The notes beneath the pieces are model-generated. The model saw nothing but the letters and a program-made list of their open reading frames with translations, was not told the origin of the DNA and made no database searches. 64,000 bases of DNA from NCBI GenBank assembly GCA_030550025.1, contig JAUQQC010000005.1, forward strand, positions 62,001 through 126,000, in the 5' to 3' direction. Shown one piece after another: positions 56,931-64,000 of the stretch; the first letter of the stretch is position 1; each line of letters starts with the position of its first letter. Source of the stretch: Acidobacteriota bacterium (GTDB taxonomy: Bacteria; Acidobacteriota; Blastocatellia; HR10). Made by a program: the position numbers and the translations under genes.

Positions 56931-57778
56931 CGTTTCCATAGCGGCACCGTCGTGCTCACCCCGAAGACGAGCCCGCTTCGGGGATCAACGGCATGCATGC
57001 CGCGCACGCCAGCGAGATCCCACCAAAGACGCCCCGTGCGAAGCTGCAGGCCGACGCGCACCTGCCCCCGCGATTCCGTCCCCAGAGGCGCTCGGCGGCG
57101 CGTGCTCTCCCATCCGCTCACCTCAGCGACGAGATTCGCGCGCGCGTTCAGGGCATAGACGCCGGCCACGCCATAGAGCAGAACATCGTTTTGCACAAAT
57201 GGCTCGATCGGAGCCGGCAAGATCCCCACGCCGACGTGGCCGAAGAGATCGAAGGCGCTCCACCGCTTCTCGGCCAGCACAGCAGCGAAGAAATTCGTCT
57301 GATTCATCCCGATCCCTCGCGCCTGATCGGAATTCGGCAGCTCGACACCCACGCGCACGCCGAGCGCTGGCCACCGCCCACCGGCCGCGCGCAGCCGAAT
57401 CTTCGTCCAGAGGCTGAAATCCCCCACATCGTGCGTGCTTTCGGGCGTCGGCAGCCGAAGCGGGATCGCTCCCCCTTGCCGCTCGTCAATGCTCAGATAA
57501 TGCTGAATCGCCCCGCGAAGCTGAAGCTCCACGCGCGACGCCACGCCCAACGACAGCCCCAGGACGCCCACGCGCGAGAGGTCGCCGCGCAATCCCGAAA
57601 GGGGAAAGCGTTGCGCCTGCGCGAACTCGAATCCGAGATCTATGCGCAGCTCGCCTTCGGGCATAGTGGCCACCCGCTCGGTCACAAGTGGACGCTGTTG
57701 AGCCGAGACCGGAAGAAGCACTCCGAAACATACCGCCAAGCTCACCCCCACTTGCCACCATGCCCTCTCGGCACTCAT
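56927..57778 (-). CDS. Outer-membrane beta-barrel-like hypothetical protein
   Basis: Signal peptide, alternating beta-strand pattern and Gly/aromatic composition (ELRIDLGFEFAQAQRFPLSGL...); no recognised motif. Confidence 0.6.
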   Translation of the reverse strand: MSAERAWWQVGVSLAVCFGVLLPVSAQQRPLVTERVATMPEGELRIDLGFEFAQAQRFPLSGLRGDLSRVGVLGLSLGVASRVELQLRGAIQHYLSIDERQGGAIPLRLPTPESTHDVGDFSLWTKIRLRAAGGRWPALGVRVGVELPNSDQARGIGMNQTNFFAAVLAEKRWSAFDLFGHVGVGILPAPIEPFVQNDVLLYGVAGVYALNARANLVAEVSGWESTRRRAPLGTESRGQVRVGLQLRTGRLWWDLAGVRGMHAVDPRSGLVFGVSTTVPLWKR

Positions 57779-57923
57779 GCTTCCTCGCGCGCCGCGTGCT
57801 CGCTCGATCAGACACGTGAGCCCGGCGAAAACGCGTTCAGCATTCTAGGCGAAGACGAGCTATCCGTCAACCGGAAACCTCCCCCTCGTGCCGAACGCTC
57901 TCACGCAGACCGCCACTTTCCTT

Positions 57924-58748
57924 TCAGCGGATGAGCGTCCCCACCCGTTTCCACCGGGTATACCGCAGAATCCTCAGCGGGAGGTTCCCTCCATGCGCGG
58001 CCGCCGCGCGCTCATCATAGGACCAATACACGACAAGGGCGCGCCCGACGACGTACTCCTGCGGCACCGTCCCCCAGAACCGACTGTCCTCGCTATCATC
58101 GCGATTATCTCCCATGACGAAGTACGCGCGCTCGGGGATGAGGAAGGGGTGTCCGACGGCGTACCGTCCCCCGGAGGGGAAACCCGCCTCCTCGCGCTCG
58201 GCGTGATACGACTCCCAATAGACGCGATAGCGCGCCCCCTCGGGGGGTGACTCCTCTCGAACGACTTGCAGCGCGGAATCCTCGGCGTCAAACCTCGGAT
58301 TCTGAACGTAGAGACGATGCTCCGGAAGCTCGCGCCCATTGACGAAGACGCGCGTCCCCCGAATCTCGACCGCTTCCCCGGGCAATCCGACGACCCGCTT
58401 GACGTAGTTGACCTCGGGGTTCTGCGGATACTTGAAGACGACCACATCTCCCCGACGAACCTCCCGATAGGGGAAGAGTCGCCAGAGGATCCCCCCACGT
58501 TTCTCGGCGAAGATGAACTTGTTCACCAACAGATGGTCGCCGATGAGGATATTGTTTTGCATCGAGCCAGTGGGCACCTTCACGGCTTGGACCACGAAGG
58601 TCATACCGAACAAGGCCATGATCACGGTGACGACCGCTGACTCGAAGTATTCCCGCAGGGTGGATTTCGGCATCTCCGTCACTGGCGCGCTCTCCGGTCC
58701 CACAGGGGAGAACGGCCCGGACGGGGTCACGTCCAATCGCTCCGTCAT
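57924..58748 (-). CDS. lepB: Signal peptidase I
   Basis: VPTGSMQNNILIGDHLLVNKF, RGDVVVFKYP...YVKRVVGLPGE, YFVMGDNRDDSEDSRFWG. Confidence 0.96.
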   Translation of the reverse strand: MTERLDVTPSGPFSPVGPESAPVTEMPKSTLREYFESAVVTVIMALFGMTFVVQAVKVPTGSMQNNILIGDHLLVNKFIFAEKRGGILWRLFPYREVRRGDVVVFKYPQNPEVNYVKRVVGLPGEAVEIRGTRVFVNGRELPEHRLYVQNPRFDAEDSALQVVREESPPEGARYRVYWESYHAEREEAGFPSGGRYAVGHPFLIPERAYFVMGDNRDDSEDSRFWGTVPQEYVVGRALVVYWSYDERAAAAHGGNLPLRILRYTRWKRVGTLIR

Positions 58749-59491
58749 GGGGTCACCCCGTTCTCAGGAGCCTCCAAAAGTTGATCCAACTGTGCCAGTG
58801 CCACGCGGGCCGCGTGTTGATGCGCAGCCTTGATGGTCGGCCCCTCGCCCGTCGCGACCACTCGGGCACCGATCCGAAGGCTCACGTGGAAGCGGCGGGC
58901 GTGCGCTGGGCCTTCGACTCCGGTCACTTCGTAGACCGGCGGCGGCAGACCACGCGCCTGCAACTGCTCCTGCAGCGTCGTCTTGTAATCGCTCCACTGC
59001 ACGCTCTCCGGATCCAAACCGCAGACGACGTCCTGAAACTGCCGGCGCACGAACGCCTCCGCAGCCTCGATCCCTCCATCCAAATAGAGGGCCGCGATCA
59101 ATGCCTCATAGGCATCCACAAGGAGCGTGCGTTTGGTGCGCCCGCCGGTCTTCTCCTCACCGCGATTCAACCGCAGGTACTCCCCAAGCTGCAAATTCTG
59201 TGCGTGCACTTGTAAGTTATCCGCGCTCACCAAAAACGCCTTCATCTTCGCGAGCTTCCCTTCCGGCAGCGTCGGGAATCGCTCGAAGAGCCACGCGCTC
59301 ACGATGAACCCCAAGACAGCATCGCCGAGAAACTCCAACGCCTCATTATCCGCCAACCCCATCGCCCCAATCTCATGCGCGTAGGACCGGTGCGTGAGCG
59401 CCCGATCCAGGAGTTCCCGGCGCCGAAAGGTATATCCGATCTTGCGCTCCAGTTCGCTCAGATCTCGCGCCTCGATCAGCATCCCGCTCAC
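58745..59491 (-). CDS. rnc: Ribonuclease III
   Basis: LTHRSYAHE...DNEALEFLGDAVLGFIVS...DAYEALIAALYLDGG plus a dsRBD. Confidence 0.96.
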   Translation of the reverse strand: MSGMLIEARDLSELERKIGYTFRRRELLDRALTHRSYAHEIGAMGLADNEALEFLGDAVLGFIVSAWLFERFPTLPEGKLAKMKAFLVSADNLQVHAQNLQLGEYLRLNRGEEKTGGRTKRTLLVDAYEALIAALYLDGGIEAAEAFVRRQFQDVVCGLDPESVQWSDYKTTLQEQLQARGLPPPVYEVTGVEGPAHARRFHVSLRIGARVVATGEGPTIKAAHQHAARVALAQLDQLLEAPENGVTP

Positions 59492-60429
59492 GACGACCCC
59501 GCTGAGGTCTGGGCCGATGGCTTGTATTTCTTGATCAACTCCTCCATGCCCTCGGTCGTATCGTTATGCCGATAGCGATAGAAGCTCTCCAGGATCTTGC
59601 GCGCTTCCTGATTCAGCGCTTGAAGACTCACATTGGCCTCGGAGATGGCGACCACGCGGGCATACATCTCGATCATCTGATCCACCACCTCATCCACCTG
59701 TTGCAACAACTGCTTGCCCGCTTCCGCGACCTTCTCCTCCGGCGTGAGCCTATCGTAGCTCTCCCGCAGCTTAGCGTACTTGCCGAGCTTGAGCGCTTCG
59801 CCGATGAGGTAGAAGGTCACCGGATCACTCTGATCCAACTCCGCCGACTTCTTCAGATGCTCGATCGCCAGGTCATACTCGGCCTTGTTGTAGAGGAACA
59901 AACCCGCCGCTTGATGCAGCGCGCCAAGGACCTTATTCTTCTGTTGCTCCCAAAGCTGAGGGGCGAAGCCCGGCGGGGCGTTTCCGGCAGAAGCCAGCTC
60001 CAACGCGCGCGTGGCATAGGTCAAGCCGTCCGCATCAAAACGCGTGTCGCGTCCTTTGGACGCCGTCGCCGCGGCCAGCGCGAGGACGTAGAGGATGCTG
60101 AAGTTGTTGGGGTCAGCGCTCAAGACCTCGCGCCCCATGTCGAAAGCCTTCTCAAAACGATTGGTCTGCGCGTAGGCGAGGACGAGGATGGGCTTGGCGC
60201 GCGGTGCCAAGACGCTGCTGGGGAATTTCGCCAAGAACGCTTCACCCGCTTGAACGGCTTCCTCCAGCTTCCCCGCTTCAAATGCCCGATAGAGTGCGTT
60301 GTAGGCATCCGCTTCTTCGCGCGTGTACTGTGGCTGCGCCGGTGCTTGTGTCCCACGGGCGATCCGCCCCATCCCGGCGATGAGCGCGACACAGAGGAGT
60401 GACGCCGCAAGGCTTACGACCTTTCTCAT
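59488..60429 (-). CDS. Periplasmic TPR-repeat protein
   Basis: Signal peptide MRKVVSLAASLLCVALIAG and TPR-like helices; ATG 60429. Overlaps rnc start by 4 bp. Confidence 0.72.
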   Translation of the reverse strand: MRKVVSLAASLLCVALIAGMGRIARGTQAPAQPQYTREEADAYNALYRAFEAGKLEEAVQAGEAFLAKFPSSVLAPRAKPILVLAYAQTNRFEKAFDMGREVLSADPNNFSILYVLALAAATASKGRDTRFDADGLTYATRALELASAGNAPPGFAPQLWEQQKNKVLGALHQAAGLFLYNKAEYDLAIEHLKKSAELDQSDPVTFYLIGEALKLGKYAKLRESYDRLTPEEKVAEAGKQLLQQVDEVVDQMIEMYARVVAISEANVSLQALNQEARKILESFYRYRHNDTTEGMEELIKKYKPSAQTSAGSS

Positions 60430-60596
60430 TCCCCCCTCCCGATTGTGATCTCCCCACATTCCCGACTCCGACGAGCAGGTCGGAAAAAGCACTTCCGGTG
60501 ACCGGCCCTTCCTGACCCGCTTTTCGCCTTTATTCTACGGCAAGTCGGAGACGGGAACAAGGATGCGCGATGACCCGCTTTTTGTCAAGATGCGCG

Positions 60597-60626
60597 TTGA
60601 CGCTTCTCGCTCTTCCTTGTTATGCT
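60597..60626 (+). promoter_or_regulatory. icd promoter (TTGACG-18-TATGCT)
   Basis: Near-consensus boxes upstream of icd; AGGAGG RBS at 60662-60667. Confidence 0.6.
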
Positions 60627-60627
60627 T

Positions 60628-60644
60628 ATTCGCTTTGAGCGAAT
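60628..60644. promoter_or_regulatory. Candidate operator palindrome ATTCGCT-TTG-AGCGAAT
   Basis: Perfect 7+7 inverted repeat immediately downstream of the icd -10. Confidence 0.45.
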
Positions 60645-60672
60645 GCGTGATCTTTGACATCAGGAGGATACC

Positions 60673-61917
60673 ATGCTTTCATTCAATACTATCCCCGTGC
60701 CCACCGAGGGCGAGAAGATCGAGATTCGGAATGGGCAGCTCGTCGTCCCGAACCGCCCGATCATCCCCTTCATCGAGGGAGATGGGACGGGCCGCGACAT
60801 CTGGCGAGCGGCCTCGCGCGTTTTCAATGCGGCCGTTGAGAAGGCCTATGGCGGAGAGCGACGGGTCATCTGGTACGAGATCTTCGCTGGTGAGAAAGCC
60901 TACAATAAGTTCGGCGAGTGGCTTCCCCGAGACACCGTCGAGGCGATTCGCGAGTTCACCGTCGCCATCAAGGGACCGCTGACGACGCCCGTTGGCGGCG
61001 GCATTCGTTCGCTGAACGTCACCCTCCGGCAGGTCCTCGATCTCTACGCATGCGTGCGCCCGGTCCGCTGGTACCGAGGCGTCCCCTCCCCGGTGAAGCA
61101 TCCGGAGAAGCTCAACGTCGTCATCTTCCGCGAGAACACCGAAGACGTTTACGCCGGCATCGAGTTCCAGCAGGGGACGGAGCAGGCGCAGAAGACCATC
61201 GAGTTCCTCCAGAGCCTCGGCTACTCGGTGCGCCCCGATAGTGGCATCGGCATCAAGCCGATCTCCATCTTCGCGACCAAGCGCTTGGTCCGCAAGGCCA
61301 TCCGCTACGCCCTCGAAAACGGCCGTCGGGTCGTCACGCTCGTGCACAAGGGCAACATCATGAAGTTCACCGAGGGCGCCTTCCGCGACTGGGGGTATCA
61401 ATTGGCCAAGGAAGAGTTCGGCGACGTCACCGTCACCGAGCAAGAGCTGTGGGAGAAATACGATGGGAGGCTCCCCGAAGGGAAGATCCTCATCAACGAT
61501 CGCATCGCCGACTCGATGTTCCAGCAGGTGCTCACGCGCCCCGATGAATATTCCGTCATCGTGACGCCCAACCTGAATGGCGACTACCTGAGCGATGCCT
61601 GCGCGGCGCAAGTCGGCGGATTGGGCATGGCGCCGGGCGCAAATATCGGCGACTACATCGCGCTCTTTGAGGCGACGCATGGAACCGCTCCCAAATACGC
61701 CGACAAGGACGTCATCAATCCGAGCGCCGTCATCCTGGCTGGCGTGATGATGTTCGAGTACATCGGATGGCGCGAAGCGGCCTCGCTGATCACGACGGCC
61801 ATCGAGCGGACCATCGAGCAGAAGGTCGTCACCTACGATCTGGCTCGCTTGATGGAGGGCGCCCGTCAGGTGAAAACGAGCGAGTTCGCCACGGCCATCA
61901 TTGAGAACATGGGCTAG
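60673..61917 (+). CDS. icd: NADP-dependent isocitrate dehydrogenase
   Basis: [16 protein letters not shown]...[27 protein letters not shown]...[15 protein letters not shown]...[28 protein letters not shown]. Confidence 0.96.
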   Translation: MLSFNTIPVPTEGEKIEIRNGQLVVPNRPIIPFIEGDGTGRDIWRAASRVFNAAVEKAYGGERRVIWYEIFAGEKAYNKFGEWLPRDTVEAIREFTVAIKGPLTTPVGGGIRSLNVTLRQVLDLYACVRPVRWYRGVPSPVKHPEKLNVVIFRENTEDVYAGIEFQQGTEQAQKTIEFLQSLGYSVRPDSGIGIKPISIFATKRLVRKAIRYALENGRRVVTLVHKGNIMKFTEGAFRDWGYQLAKEEFGDVTVTEQELWEKYDGRLPEGKILINDRIADSMFQQVLTRPDEYSVIVTPNLNGDYLSDACAAQVGGLGMAPGANIGDYIALFEATHGTAPKYADKDVINPSAVILAGVMMFEYIGWREAASLITTAIERTIEQKVVTYDLARLMEGARQVKTSEFATAIIENMG

Positions 61918-61951
61918 CGGGAGACGCCGGGCGACTCGCGCGAGCTTTCGG

Positions 61952-61998
61952 GGGAAGCGCGCTTCCCATTCCGGTCGAGCGCGCCGATGAGCGCGCTC
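61952..61998. repeat. Two adjacent palindromes in the icd-mdh intergenic (GGGAAGCGCGCTTCCC; GAGCGCGC-CGATGA-GCGCGCTC)
   Basis: 16-bp perfect palindrome 61952-61967 and 8-bp stem/6-nt loop 61977-61998. Confidence 0.6.
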
Positions 61999-62015
61999 CT
62001 ACAATGGGCGTTTGA

Positions 62016-63650
<1,635 letters not shown>

Positions 63651-63708
63651 GGCTCCCCTCCTTGTGCATCCTTTAGTATACCTCAAGCGAGAGTGCGATC
63701 CCAGCGCC

Positions 63709-64000
63709 TCACATCACCTGCAAGATCACGCACTTGAGATAACGCGTCTCCGGCATCGAGAGGAGGACCGGATGATCGGGGGCTTGCGTCCGCCGTTCGA
63801 GAATCCGCACTTGGCGTCGGGCATCGGCAGCTGCCTCGCGCAACATATCGAGAAACATCTCTTCGCTCATGTGGTACGAGCAGCTACATGTCATCAGCAC
63901 GCCGTCCGACCGCAGGAGTCGAAGAGCGCGCAGGTTGATCTCCTTGTACCCGCGCAGGGCGCCGGGGACGGCCGCGCGGCTTTTAGCAAAGGCCGGCGGA
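63709..64000 (-). CDS. C-terminal part of class I SAM-dependent rRNA methyltransferase (RlmI-like), truncated at window edge
   Basis: Frame reads in from the edge: PPAFAKSRAAVPGALRGYKEINLRALRLLRSDGVLMTCSCSYHMSEEMFLDML...; PPAFAKS...GYKEIN...SCSYH are RlmI-type motifs. Confidence 0.85.
   Translation of the reverse strand, partial: PPAFAKSRAAVPGALRGYKEINLRALRLLRSDGVLMTCSCSYHMSEEMFLDMLREAAADARRQVRILERRTQAPDHPVLLSMPETRYLKCVILQVM

Overview
The window is a 64 kb GC-rich bacterial chromosomal segment. It is dominated by housekeeping operons: nucleoside salvage, ispDF, radA, ribD, rsmA, panC, uvrC, rnc/lepB, phosphohexomutase, gdh, icd and mdh. It also holds two tRNA genes (Pro-TGG, Arg-TCT) and a bacterial RNase P RNA on the minus strand. 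I found no phage, transposase or CRISPR signatures. Gene content is compatible with an Acidobacteriota-like genome, but that is low-confidence inference. The best candidate for an undescribed system is the tightly overlapping seven-gene operon at about 9.1-22.2 kb. Its order is REC-GAF-PAS-HK-REC hybrid kinase, membrane-anchored giant HEAT-repeat protein, 45-aa single-TM protein missing from the ORF track, GT39-like membrane glycosyltransferase with an extra C-terminal domain, TPR + outer-membrane beta-barrel fusion, UbiA/decaprenyl-phosphate phosphoribosyltransferase-like protein, and processive GT2 synthase. It looks like a synthase-dependent envelope or exopolysaccharide system. A second locus of interest is a WecD/WecE amino-sugar cassette flanked by two GT39-type transferases and an ArnC/GtrB-like GT2 (33.8-39.4 kb). 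Other points include a divergent PanC lacking canonical motifs, a candidate operator palindrome on the icd promoter, a MacA/MacB-ATPase pair with no permease, and several hairpin clusters. All family calls come from reading motifs in the translations; no database search was run.
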